From Gammaproteobacteria bacterium (GTDB lineage Bacteria; Pseudomonadota; Gammaproteobacteria; GRL18): 7,141 nucleotides of DNA. The notes below the pieces were generated by a model. The model was not told the DNA's origin, did no database searches, and saw only the letters and a list, made by a program, of their open reading frames with translations. The translations under genes were made by a program, and so were the position numbers. Below, in pieces: positions 1 through 6,609 of the stretch. The number at the start of each line of letters is the position of its first letter. The first letter of the stretch is position 1. The stretch lies in NCBI GenBank assembly GCA_013139395.1, contig WTAX01000189.1, positions 1 to 7,141 of the forward strand. The letters are read 5' to 3'.

Positions 1-1163
1 TTACTAATAGCGATGAAACCAATATGATCGCTTGTCAGATTGCTTATACTATTTTTCATACTCCCATGAAAATTGCACGGGTTCGTTCCAATCAGTATTT
101 AAAGTATAACCAGCTGTTTTCCAATGAAGCATTGCCAGTTGATGTGTTAATCAGCCCGGAACAATTGGTGACTGATTATATTAAACGCCTGATTGCCTAT
201 CCCGGAGCCCTTCAGGTATTGGATTTCGCTGGTGGTCTGGTGCAGTTAGTTGCTGTCAGAGCATTTCAGGGCGGCCCCTTATTAGGTCATGAACTGCAGG
301 AACTTCGTGATCATATGCCCAGTGTTGATACTCGGGTTGCCGCTATTTATCGTAAAGGAAAGCCTATCATCCCTACGGCAGACACTATTATTGAAGAGCA
401 TGATGAGGTGTTCTTTATTGTTGATCGGCGCCACACGAAAAAAGTCATGTCCGAACTCAGACGGGTTGATAAACCGTTTAAACGTATTATTATTGCCGGT
501 GGTGGTAATATTGGAAAACGTCTGGCCGGAGCATTGGAAAGTCGTCTTCATGTAAAGATAATAGAACATAATCAGGCCAGTGCCAGAATGTTATCTGAGG
601 AACTCGAAAAAACGATTGTGTTACTGGGTGATGCCTCTGATGAAGAGTTATTAATTGAGGAAGATATTGAGGGCACCGATGTGTTTTGTGCTTTGACCAA
701 TGATGATGAAGCGAATATTATGTCCGCATTATTGGCAAAACGTCTTGGTGCTCGAAAAGTCATGGCCTTAATCAATCGGGCGGCTTATGTTGATTTGGTT
801 GAAAGTAGCGGCGATATTGATATTGCGATCTCACCTCAGGAGGCAACTATCGGCAGCCTGCTTGCTCATGTCCGCAGAGGTGATGTGGAAATGGTGCACT
901 CATTACGAAAAGGTGCTGCTGAGGCCATTGAAGCAATTGCTCATGGTGATAAGAAAACATCAAAAGTCGTGGGTCGTGCGATTGAAGAAATTTCCTTGCC
1001 GCCGGGAACTAATATTGGTGCTATTGTACGCTCAGGTGAGGTAATCATTGTGCATCATGATACCGTGATAGAATCGGAAGACCATGTTATTTTATTTTTG
1101 ATCAATAAACGCCATATTAGTGATGTAGAACGACTTTTTCAGGTCGGTGTTACTTTTATTTAA
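1..1163 (+). CDS. trkA: Trk potassium uptake system regulatory protein TrkA, 5'-truncated by the window edge
   Basis: Cytoplasmic peripheral subunit that binds NAD(H)/nucleotides and gates the TrkH potassium channel. The reading frame is already open at base 3, where it encodes TNSDETNM. That matches the end of the first Rossmann (RCK_N) domain of E. coli TrkA (458 residues), so the ATG at base 24 is internal and about 70 N-terminal residues are missing. What follows is the first RCK_C domain, then a second RCK_N domain with the dinucleotide-binding motif GGGNIG at bases 498-515. Within that domain come a GDASD segment and the [11 protein letters not shown] helix. The final RCK_C domain carries [19 protein letters not shown] and ends [12 protein letters not shown]. 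The duplicated RCK arrangement is typical of proteobacterial TrkA, and nothing in the visible part looks broken. trkH follows 39 bases downstream on the same strand, so the two are probably co-transcribed. Identification is very secure. Confidence 0.97.
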   Translation, partial: TNSDETNMIACQIAYTIFHTPMKIARVRSNQYLKYNQLFSNEALPVDVLISPEQLVTDYIKRLIAYPGALQVLDFAGGLVQLVAVRAFQGGPLLGHELQELRDHMPSVDTRVAAIYRKGKPIIPTADTIIEEHDEVFFIVDRRHTKKVMSELRRVDKPFKRIIIAGGGNIGKRLAGALESRLHVKIIEHNQASARMLSEELEKTIVLLGDASDEELLIEEDIEGTDVFCALTNDDEANIMSALLAKRLGARKVMALINRAAYVDLVESSGDIDIAISPQEATIGSLLAHVRRGDVEMVHSLRKGAAEAIEAIAHGDKKTSKVVGRAIEEISLPPGTNIGAIVRSGEVIIVHHDTVIESEDHVILFLINKRHISDVERLFQVGVTFI

Positions 1164-1202
1164 CTTTTCATATAACTTTTACTCAAGCTTTTAATTTAAC
1201 CT

Positions 1203-2654
1203 ATGCAGCCACTCGTTATTTTACGTATTATCGGTTTATTATTGATGATATTCAGCACCACCGTGATACCCTCTATTGGCGTATCATTGTGGTATAACGA
1301 CTCAGAATCCAGCACCTTTATTAACGCTTTTATGGTTATTCTGCTCAGTGGTTTTTTTATCTGGCTGCCGGTTAAAAACCGACGTCGAGAACTGCGCATT
1401 CGTGATGGCTTTGTCGTTGTTGTCCTGTTCTGGTTTGTTTTTGGCCTGGTTGGAGCTTTACCTCTTTATCTCTCACACAGTCTGCAGGCAAATTTTACCG
1501 ATGCTTTATTTGAATCTATTTCAGCACTGACGACTACCGGAGCTACTGTTTTTACCGGCCTGGATGATTTGCCTCGATCTATTCTCTATTATCGACAGCA
1601 ATTGCAATGGCTTGGAGGTATGGGGATCATTGTTTTAGCCGTTGCGGTATTGCCTATGTTAGGAATTGGAGGCATGCAGTTGTACCGTGCTGAAACTCCC
1701 GGGCCAATCAAAGATAATAAACTAACGCCGAGAATTACTGAAACTGCCAAAGCTCTCTGGTATATTTATCTGGGTCTGACTATTTCCTGTGCCGTGGCCT
1801 ATTGGTTTGCAGGTATGACACCCTTTGATGCCATTGGCCATAGTTTTTCTACGGTGGCTATTGGTGGTTTTTCAACTCATGATGCTTCAATTGGTTATTT
1901 TAATAATCAGTTGATTGAAGTGATTGCCGGTTTTTTTATGCTGTTAGCCGGAGTCAACTTTGCCTTGCACTTTAGTGCCTTACGCTTACAGAGTCTAAAA
2001 CCCTATTTATTTGATGTTGAGTTTCGTGTATACCTGGCGCTGTTAGCCGTGGCTTCAATGATCTCTGTTCTCTATCTGCATTTTACCTCGACGTTTGAAA
2101 CATGGGGCAATGCATTACATCATGGTATTTTTCAAACTATTTCAATTGGTACTACTGCAGGTTTTACCACTTCTGATTATTATAACTGGCCGGGATTTTT
2201 ACCTGTCATGCTGCTTTTTTTAAGCTTTGTTGGTGGTTGTGCGGGTTCAACTGGTGGTGGTATGAAAGTTATCCGCTTTATTTTATTATTTAAGCAGGGA
2301 GTGAGAGAAATTTTTCGCCTTATCCATCCCAATGCACAGATTCCTGTGAAAATTGGTGGTAAAGCAATGCCTGAAAACGTCAGTAATGCCATCTGGGGAT
2401 TTTTTGCTTTGTATGTTGCCAGCTTTAGTATCATGATGCTGTTATTAATGGCTTCAGGCCTGGATCAGGTCACGGCATTTTCTGCATTAGCGGCGTGCTT
2501 AAATAATCTAGGCCCCGGCCTGGGGGATGTTGGGGCTAACTATAAGGGGATTAATGATTTTTCTAAATGGGTTCTTTGCTTTGCAATGTTGTTAGGTCGT
2601 TTGGAAATATTTACTCTTTTAGTTATACTGACACCATCATTCTGGCGACGTTAG
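1203..2654 (+). CDS. trkH: Trk system potassium uptake protein TrkH (pore subunit)
   Basis: Inner-membrane K+ translocating subunit of the Trk system, working with TrkA encoded just upstream. It has 483 residues, the same length as E. coli TrkH. The four pore-loop repeats of the SKT/Trk superfamily are visible. The selectivity-filter segments are TTTGAT (residues 110-115, G113), TVAIGGFSTHD (217-227), TTAGFTTSD (317-325) and NNLGPGLGD (434-442). The intramembrane gating loop after the third pore helix is present as GGCAGSTGGG (344-353). The conserved pore arginine is in GRLEIFTLL (R466). Many hydrophobic helices surround these elements. The start is supported by alignment of MQPLVILRIIGLL with the E. 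coli N-terminus. The 20 bases upstream hold no convincing Shine-Dalgarno sequence, so translation may depend on trkA or on an unstructured AT-rich leader. The protein ends TPSFWRR, close to the usual family C-terminus, so the gene is complete. Confidence 0.97.
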   Translation: MQPLVILRIIGLLLMIFSTTVIPSIGVSLWYNDSESSTFINAFMVILLSGFFIWLPVKNRRRELRIRDGFVVVVLFWFVFGLVGALPLYLSHSLQANFTDALFESISALTTTGATVFTGLDDLPRSILYYRQQLQWLGGMGIIVLAVAVLPMLGIGGMQLYRAETPGPIKDNKLTPRITETAKALWYIYLGLTISCAVAYWFAGMTPFDAIGHSFSTVAIGGFSTHDASIGYFNNQLIEVIAGFFMLLAGVNFALHFSALRLQSLKPYLFDVEFRVYLALLAVASMISVLYLHFTSTFETWGNALHHGIFQTISIGTTAGFTTSDYYNWPGFLPVMLLFLSFVGGCAGSTGGGMKVIRFILLFKQGVREIFRLIHPNAQIPVKIGGKAMPENVSNAIWGFFALYVASFSIMMLLLMASGLDQVTAFSALAACLNNLGPGLGDVGANYKGINDFSKWVLCFAMLLGRLEIFTLLVILTPSFWRR

Positions 2655-2670
2655 AATACGTGTTGTTCAA

Positions 2671-2719
2671 AAAAATAAGCAACCACAGGCTTTTTGTAAA
2701 TAATACGCTGAATAGTTAC
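2671..2719 (+). repeat. 49-bp repeat, left copy (inverted relative to 6511-6559)
   Basis: Begins AAAAATAAGCAA and ends AATACGCTGAATAGTTAC. It matches the reverse complement of 6511-6559 at 45 of 49 positions with no gap; the four mismatches are at repeat positions 13, 16, 27 and 31. Similarity stops abruptly just outside both ends. It lies 16 bases after the trkH stop and 20 bases before the methyltransferase start. No transposase or further full copy is present in the window. It may be a dispersed small repeat, an insertion-sequence end remnant, or a shared promoter/operator; the sequence alone does not decide between these. Confidence 0.85.
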
Positions 2720-2722
2720 AAA
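2694..2722 (+). promoter_or_regulatory. weak candidate sigma-70 promoter for the methyltransferase gene
   Basis: A -35-like TTGTAA (2694-2699) and a -10-like TACAAA (2717-2722) are separated by 17 bases, each matching 4 of 6 consensus positions. Transcription would start roughly at 2729, leaving a leader of about 10 nucleotides before the ATG at 2740. The -35 part lies inside the 49-bp repeat and the -10 straddles its edge. The region is very AT-rich, so chance matches are likely. The right-hand repeat copy has a better -35-like TTGAAA but no matching -10 at this spacing. Confidence 0.22.
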
Positions 2723-2739
2723 AATATAAAATAAAAAGT

Positions 2740-3327
2740 ATGAAAGAAATAAGATCAAAATGGAATAATCGTTATGAAGCAGTCCATGTTCCAAATCAGG
2801 TAATTGAGGTACTTGAACTGAATCAACATTTATTACCTGCTCAGGGTAAATCTCTCGATCTGGCCTGTGGACTGGGGGGGAATGCCTTAAGGATGGCTGA
2901 ACTGGGGTTTGAAAGCCATGCATGGGATATTTCTGATTCGGCTATTGAAAAAGTACAAGAGTTTGCTCAAGAACGCCAACTGAGTTTATCAACCCGGCAA
3001 TGTGATATTAGTCAGTATGAACAGCAAAAAAAAATGCTTGAAGAAGGATTTGATGTCATTATCGTCAGTCGCTTTCTACTACGTGATATTATGCCGTCTC
3101 TTATTTCAGCTCTCAGGCCGGGCGGTTTGATTTTCTACCAGACATTCGTGCAGGATAACGTTTTATCTGAAGAAGGGCCCAAAAATAATCATTTTCGTTT
3201 ACAGCCTAATGAACTTATTAAACTTTTTTCAGGCTTAACCTTGCGTTATTATCGTGAAGAAGGGATACAGGGTGATATTGAAAAAGGCCTTCGAAATGAA
3301 GCCATGCTGGTCGCACAAAAAAATTAG
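2740..3327 (+). CDS. class I SAM-dependent methyltransferase (TehB-like / Methyltransf_11-25 type)
   Basis: Soluble 195-residue protein with a Rossmann-like methyltransferase fold. Motif I, which binds S-adenosylmethionine, is LDLACGLGGNAL (residues 39-50). An acidic residue after strand 2 (D63 in AWDIS) should contact the ribose. FDVIIVSRFLLRD (104-116) is the motif II/strand 4 region, and LRPGGLIFYQTF (125-136) is the motif III loop and strand 5. An N-terminal KWNNRYE is typical of TehB-like proteins and supports the ATG at 2740, although no Shine-Dalgarno sequence is visible. The substrate cannot be read from the sequence. Tellurite/thiopurine-type or small-molecule O/N-methylation are only family-level possibilities, so no gene symbol is given. 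The gene contains a G7 tract (2874-2880, inside motif I) and an A9 tract (3026-3034). It converges on the lipoprotein gene with 11 bases between the stop codons. Confidence 0.88.
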   Translation: MKEIRSKWNNRYEAVHVPNQVIEVLELNQHLLPAQGKSLDLACGLGGNALRMAELGFESHAWDISDSAIEKVQEFAQERQLSLSTRQCDISQYEQQKKMLEEGFDVIIVSRFLLRDIMPSLISALRPGGLIFYQTFVQDNVLSEEGPKNNHFRLQPNELIKLFSGLTLRYYREEGIQGDIEKGLRNEAMLVAQKN

Positions 3328-3338
3328 CTTCTTTATTG

Positions 3339-3926
3339 CTATAGAGTTGTTGTTTCTGGTGGTTGTTTGTTTTTATTTTGTTTTTCAAGCTCTTTATTCA
3401 TTTCTTCCAGGCCTTCCTGTAGAGAGCGTTCCATTTGCTGTAGTTCATCTTTAACGGATTCACCCATGACCTTGACACCTTTATCAATGGTTTCTCTCAT
3501 AGTGTTTGATAATTGTTCAATGACGGACTGTAATTCACTGCCAAGCATGGACTCACGTGTTTTATCAAAATCGACCAGCCATTGACCGTTTTGGTTAATC
3601 AGAATAGTGCGTAAGCTGGTTATTGCTACCTGGTTGTCTTTGTGACGGGTTAACTGAGTTAAAATTTGTGCCGAAGCTACACTGATGCTTTGTTCGCCCA
3701 ACTCGATAAAGTCTTTTGGATTCTTCAGGATGAATTTAAAATTTGGCAGACTTTCGGGAGTTAAAAATTGTTTTGCTGTTTCTGTATCACCCTCTAAAGT
3801 GGCTGTCCAGAATGACTGGGCGACTGTTAGTGGTGTATTGGGCTTTTGTTCTGTACAGCCTTGAAAGAAAACAGCAGTGAAAAAAATGAGAAAAATTAGT
3901 GGGCTTTTTTTAATAAAAACGTTCAT
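3339..3926 (-). CDS. putative lipoprotein with DUF4878-like domain and charged coiled-coil tail
   Basis: A 195-residue secreted protein of unknown function. The N-terminus has two lysines followed by a hydrophobic stretch (residues 9-21) and FQGC with Cys24. This resembles a signal peptidase II lipobox, although Phe at -3 is not the classic Leu. Thr at +2 would not act as an inner-membrane retention signal, so an outer-membrane location is possible. Residues 31-120 (TPLTVAQSFWTATLEGDTETA through NGQWLVDFDKT) resemble the NTF2-like DUF4878/lumazine-binding group, with the typical opening helix, 'EGD' turn and final 'W-V-D' strand. From about 125 to 187 the chain is a Glu/Gln/Lys-rich helical segment likely to form a coiled coil, ending in a polar tail. 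The gene begins 9 bases after the dtd stop codon, so it is almost certainly translated from the same message. No enzymatic residues are evident. Confidence 0.8.
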   Translation of the reverse strand: MNVFIKKSPLIFLIFFTAVFFQGCTEQKPNTPLTVAQSFWTATLEGDTETAKQFLTPESLPNFKFILKNPKDFIELGEQSISVASAQILTQLTRHKDNQVAITSLRTILINQNGQWLVDFDKTRESMLGSELQSVIEQLSNTMRETIDKGVKVMGESVKDELQQMERSLQEGLEEMNKELEKQNKNKQPPETTTL

Positions 3927-3932
3927 TATAAA

Positions 3933-3937
3933 CTCTT
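3933..3937 (-). promoter_or_regulatory. ribosome binding site of the lipoprotein gene, overlapping the dtd stop
   Basis: On the minus strand, AAGAG sits 6 bases before the ATG at 3926, and its first two bases are the last two of the dtd TAA stop (3936-3938). This spacing supports the chosen lipoprotein start. It also suggests that ribosomes finishing dtd help initiate the next gene. Confidence 0.55.
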
Positions 3938-4373
3938 AAACAGTTATGGAAAAAGTAACAGGGCCATCATTGAGCAATGATACTTTCATATTCGCACCAA
4001 ATTGTCCTGCAGCAACTTGTGTGTATTGGCTATGGGCCTGATTGAGCAGGTAGTGAAAAAGAACTTCAGCTTCAGAAGGTATTTTGGCTGAACTAAAACT
4101 GGGACGTAGTCCTTTTTTGGTGTTAGCAGCTAAAGTAAATTGTGGCACCAGTAATAGACCGCCATTAATGTCCTTAACACTCAGGTTCATTTTATCATCA
4201 TTATCGGCAAAGATTCGATAATTAAGCAGTTTGTGCAGGAGTTTATCGGCCTGGGCGTGCTGGTCGTTTTTTTCCATGCCAATTAGAACAAGAATACCTT
4301 GTTCAATTTGGCCGATGAGTTGTTCTTCAACCTCAACTTTTGCCCAACTGACTCGTTGAATTAATCCAATCAT
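3936..4373 (-). CDS. dtd: D-aminoacyl-tRNA deacylase (DTD)
   Basis: Cytoplasmic proofreading enzyme that hydrolyses D-amino acids (and glycine mischarged on tRNA-Ala) from tRNA, acting as a homodimer. It has 145 residues, exactly the E. coli length, and starts MIGLIQRV as expected. The two signature active-site motifs are present. One is PQFTLAA at 77-83, where the family usually reads SQFTL, so Ser77 is Pro here while Gln78 and Phe79 are kept. The other is the cross-subunit Gly-cisPro motif NDGPVT at 135-140 (G137-P138). RPSFS (90-94) and KMNLSV (61-66) are also conserved. The gene starts 57 bases after the stop of the GTPase gene and is followed 9 bases later by the lipoprotein gene. No clear Shine-Dalgarno sequence is visible. 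The start is fixed by homology. Confidence 0.96.
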   Translation of the reverse strand: MIGLIQRVSWAKVEVEEQLIGQIEQGILVLIGMEKNDQHAQADKLLHKLLNYRIFADNDDKMNLSVKDINGGLLLVPQFTLAANTKKGLRPSFSSAKIPSEAEVLFHYLLNQAHSQYTQVAAGQFGANMKVSLLNDGPVTFSITV

Positions 4374-4430
4374 TATAAAGCGTTTCTATGCAACTCTTAT
4401 TGATCACGGGGACTATTGGGATTCATGCCG

Positions 4431-6413
4431 CTAACCACGTATCGCTGTGACATTATCAGGTATTATTTTTTCATGAACAATTGCCGGCATTGGTGAATTA
4501 ATGGTGGTGAGCATTTTATTCACATCGAAAATGTGTTTTTGCAGGCCTTTTGCTTCTATTTTAAGGCTGGTGACACGATCAGCAATAGAGTCTCTGGATT
4601 GCCCGGCTTTTTTTAATTGATCCAGGCGCTGACGCAGTTCTTTTTTGTGTCCCTTAACTTGACGAATAAGAGGTGTTAAAGCCCGTTTTCCCCAATCATC
4701 AGCATCCTTGTTTAGTTGATAATAAATATTTCTTGCTCGACTCACAAGGGAGATAAAGAATTTTTTAATGACAAAACTTTGTTCCGTCATCGTCGAGTAG
4801 ACACTGGTTCGGTATTCTTCAGCATCCTGATATAACGTATCAATTTCTTGTTTGTATGATGTAATGGAGAATAATTTAGGTCTGATATCGGTGTCTTCAT
4901 TTTCATTTTGAAAACGATTATAAATTGATTTTACTAAACGGTTTGTCAGCTCAGTTTGCTTGGCTGCTTCATTCATCGTGTGACTAATATTGTCAAACAG
5001 GGATTTCATGCTGTTTTTCATGCCATTAGTTGTCCAGCTTCCCTGCATTAACTGACGAGCGTTATTGACTTGCTTGTCCAGTTGGTCTAGATCGATGATA
5101 TTCTTTAAACGCTTATGTTGACCTAAAAGAATCTGGCGGCTGGATTGTAAGTTCTCAGCATTACGATGATAAATGGCTTGTTCTTCGCGAGTTTTTTCTA
5201 ACAGAGTTTGAATGATGTTTTCATTTTTGCCACTGACGCTGCTAAAATCTTCGATGGATTTTTTCTTACCATTAAATTGGCCTAATAGTATGCTTTTAGA
5301 CTCTTGCATCATCTCATTAATATCAGCAATGAGTGTGTTGCGTACAAGTTGTTCTTTTTGTGGAATAATTTCATTAGACAGCACATTTTCCATGGCACTC
5401 AAATTACTGGCTTCTATTAATTTAGCATCATTTCGTACTCGCCCGATAAGACCTTTTTGTGCTGAAACTGCAAACACACGTTTGGCATCAATACTGAGCG
5501 TTTGAGCTGTTTCAGTGCATTGTCTTTGAATACTGCTTTTAATTTCACTCTCTGTTTTTAATTCATCCCATAGAGTATCGATTTTATTCAGTGCTACGAC
5601 CAATCCATTGTTATGATTGCGTCGGAAACTTTTGAGGTGGCGACGCCAGATATCCATATCTGATCGTGTGACTCCAGTATCAGCAGCAAGAACAAAAATA
5701 GCTGCCTGAGCATTGGGCAGCATGTTAATTGTCAGTTCCGGCTCGTTACCTAATGAATTTAATCCTGGTGTGTCTAAAATAGCCAGCCCTTGTTCTAAAA
5801 ATGGGTGGGGAAAATTAATCAGTGCATGGCGCCACATGGGAATCTCAACAATTTGAGTGTCAGCCAATTCTGTACCATTATTGTCGGTAATGACATCATA
5901 CAAGCCTAAGCGTTTAGCTTCGCTGGCTTTTACTTTTTTTGTGTTAGTGATCTGGGCAAAAGAGCTGGCCATGTTTTCAGGAGAAGAAATATCAAGTTGA
6001 ATATGAGTCCAGTTAATACTATTTTGTTTTTGTTCTGTAATACTGGCATCTTCTGTGCGGCTTTCGATGGGTAATAGACGCATATAAGGCTTAGGTTCAT
6101 CCACATCATAAAATAGTTCAGTCGGGCACATGGTGGTGCGACCTGCTTCACTGGGTAATAAACGGCGCTTGAACTGGGAAAAGAAAATGGCATTAATCAG
6201 CTCTGTTTTACCTCTGGAAAATTCACCGACAAAAGCAAGAGTAATCCGATCATGCTTTAGAGTTTGTAATGTTTCATATATTTTTAGACTTTGTTCGCTT
6301 TCTTCAAGTTGAGTGGTATCGAGCCATCCCTGGAATTCTTCAATGGCCGCTACCAGGTTACTTTTCCATTTTCCATAAGCGTGGATATTATCGAAAAAGT
6401 TTTTATTTGTCAT
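4431..6413 (-). CDS. dynamin-like GTPase family protein
   Basis: Large GTPase of 660 residues from this start. Numbering here is from an upstream ATG (6467) that adds 18 residues. The GTPase domain shows G1 P-loop GEFSRGKT (81-88), a G2/switch I segment GRTTMCPTE (109-117), G3 DTPG (232-235) in AILDTPGLNSLG, and G4 NKID (294-297). The P-loop and RTTMCPTE signature match, from memory, a group annotated as 'dynamin family protein' in proteobacteria. Residues about 380-460 and 595-655 are long charged helices consistent with a dynamin-type stalk. A hydrophobic patch near 564-585 could be a membrane-contact region, but there is no clear transmembrane helix. Family members reshape or fuse membranes; the role of this one is unknown. 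The ATG at 6413 is preferred because AGAAGA lies 7 bases upstream, whereas 6467 has no Shine-Dalgarno sequence and its extra residues look unstructured. The upstream gap carries the right copy of the 49-bp repeat. Confidence 0.88.
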   Translation of the reverse strand: MTNKNFFDNIHAYGKWKSNLVAAIEEFQGWLDTTQLEESEQSLKIYETLQTLKHDRITLAFVGEFSRGKTELINAIFFSQFKRRLLPSEAGRTTMCPTELFYDVDEPKPYMRLLPIESRTEDASITEQKQNSINWTHIQLDISSPENMASSFAQITNTKKVKASEAKRLGLYDVITDNNGTELADTQIVEIPMWRHALINFPHPFLEQGLAILDTPGLNSLGNEPELTINMLPNAQAAIFVLAADTGVTRSDMDIWRRHLKSFRRNHNNGLVVALNKIDTLWDELKTESEIKSSIQRQCTETAQTLSIDAKRVFAVSAQKGLIGRVRNDAKLIEASNLSAMENVLSNEIIPQKEQLVRNTLIADINEMMQESKSILLGQFNGKKKSIEDFSSVSGKNENIIQTLLEKTREEQAIYHRNAENLQSSRQILLGQHKRLKNIIDLDQLDKQVNNARQLMQGSWTTNGMKNSMKSLFDNISHTMNEAAKQTELTNRLVKSIYNRFQNENEDTDIRPKLFSITSYKQEIDTLYQDAEEYRTSVYSTMTEQSFVIKKFFISLVSRARNIYYQLNKDADDWGKRALTPLIRQVKGHKKELRQRLDQLKKAGQSRDSIADRVTSLKIEAKGLQKHIFDVNKMLTTINSPMPAIVHEKIIPDNVTAIRG

Positions 6414-6420
6414 AGTCTTG

Positions 6421-6426
6421 TCTTCT
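6421..6426 (-). promoter_or_regulatory. ribosome binding site supporting the internal start of the GTPase gene
   Basis: On the minus strand AGAAGA lies 7 bases before the ATG at 6413, within a purine-rich run. It is the only Shine-Dalgarno-like sequence near either candidate start, and it decides for 6413 over 6467. Confidence 0.45.
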
Positions 6427-6501
6427 TTTATATCGGTCTGTTGAGCACTATTTCTAGGGTTAAGCATAGCAGAAAAATTAGCAATGGCTAATGTTAATTG
6501 A

Positions 6502-6592
6502 AAAAAACGGGTAACTATTCAGCGTATTGTTTTCAAAAAGCCTATGATTGCTTATTTTTCTTCCAGTTTAGCAAAATAGTAAGGAAAAAACG
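6502..6592. mobile_element. possible MITE-like insertion with 8-bp target duplication
   Basis: An exact 8-base direct repeat AAAAAACG (6502-6509 and 6585-6592) flanks a 75-base segment (6510-6584) that contains the right repeat copy. The ends of this segment are imperfect inverted repeats: GGTAACTATTCAGC against the reverse complement of the right end, CCTTACTATTTTGC, 9 of 14 matching. A small non-autonomous element leaving an 8-base target duplication would look like this. Against it, the direct repeat is mostly A in an A-rich region. The left copy of the repeat also lacks the outer 25 bases and has no matching duplication. No transposase gene is present. Confidence 0.3.
6511..6559 (-). repeat. 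49-bp repeat, right copy (inverted relative to 2671-2719)
   Basis: On the + strand it begins GTAACTATTCAGCGTATT and ends GCTTATTTTT; read on the minus strand it matches 2671-2719 at 45 of 49 bases without gaps. Its outer GTAAC end points toward the GTPase gene, 97 bases from the ATG at 6413, so it has the same orientation relative to its downstream gene as the left copy. The 196-base gap between yggT and the GTPase otherwise holds AT-rich sequence with no ORF or strong hairpin that I can see. Confidence 0.85.
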
Positions 6593-6609
6593 TGATAGGT
6601 TTCAAATTG

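Noticed and set aside
24..26. ATG at 24 as the trkA start
   Set aside because: Codons from base 3 on match the conserved TNSDETNM segment inside the first TrkA domain, so this Met is internal.
282..569. Minus-strand open frame inside trkA, and similar antisense or shifted frames within the other genes
   Set aside because: They lie wholly inside confidently identified genes, show no recognisable domain, and have no independent ribosome site.
2662..2683. Possible terminator hairpin after trkH (GTTG ... CAAC)
   Set aside because: Only about four base pairs with an A-rich loop and no T-run following; too weak to call.
4370..4376. TATAAT on the minus strand at the dtd start as a -10 promoter box
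   Set aside because: It overlaps the dtd ATG itself, so transcription would begin inside the gene; the start is fixed by homology. Probably coincidence in AT-rich sequence.
4431..6413. Phage defence system built around the dynamin-like GTPase
   Set aside because: The neighbours are housekeeping or envelope genes (yggT, dtd, lipoprotein), with no effector, nuclease or toxin alongside.
6414..6467. Longer GTPase start at the ATG at 6467
   Set aside because: No Shine-Dalgarno sequence precedes it, and the extra 18 residues are polar and look unlike a conserved domain. The ATG at 6413 has AGAAGA at good spacing. The longer form is not excluded.
2671..6559. Classical composite transposon
   Set aside because: No transposase gene lies between or within the repeats. 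The 8 bases outside the two outer ends (2663-2670 and 6560-6567) do not match, and dtd is normally a core gene.
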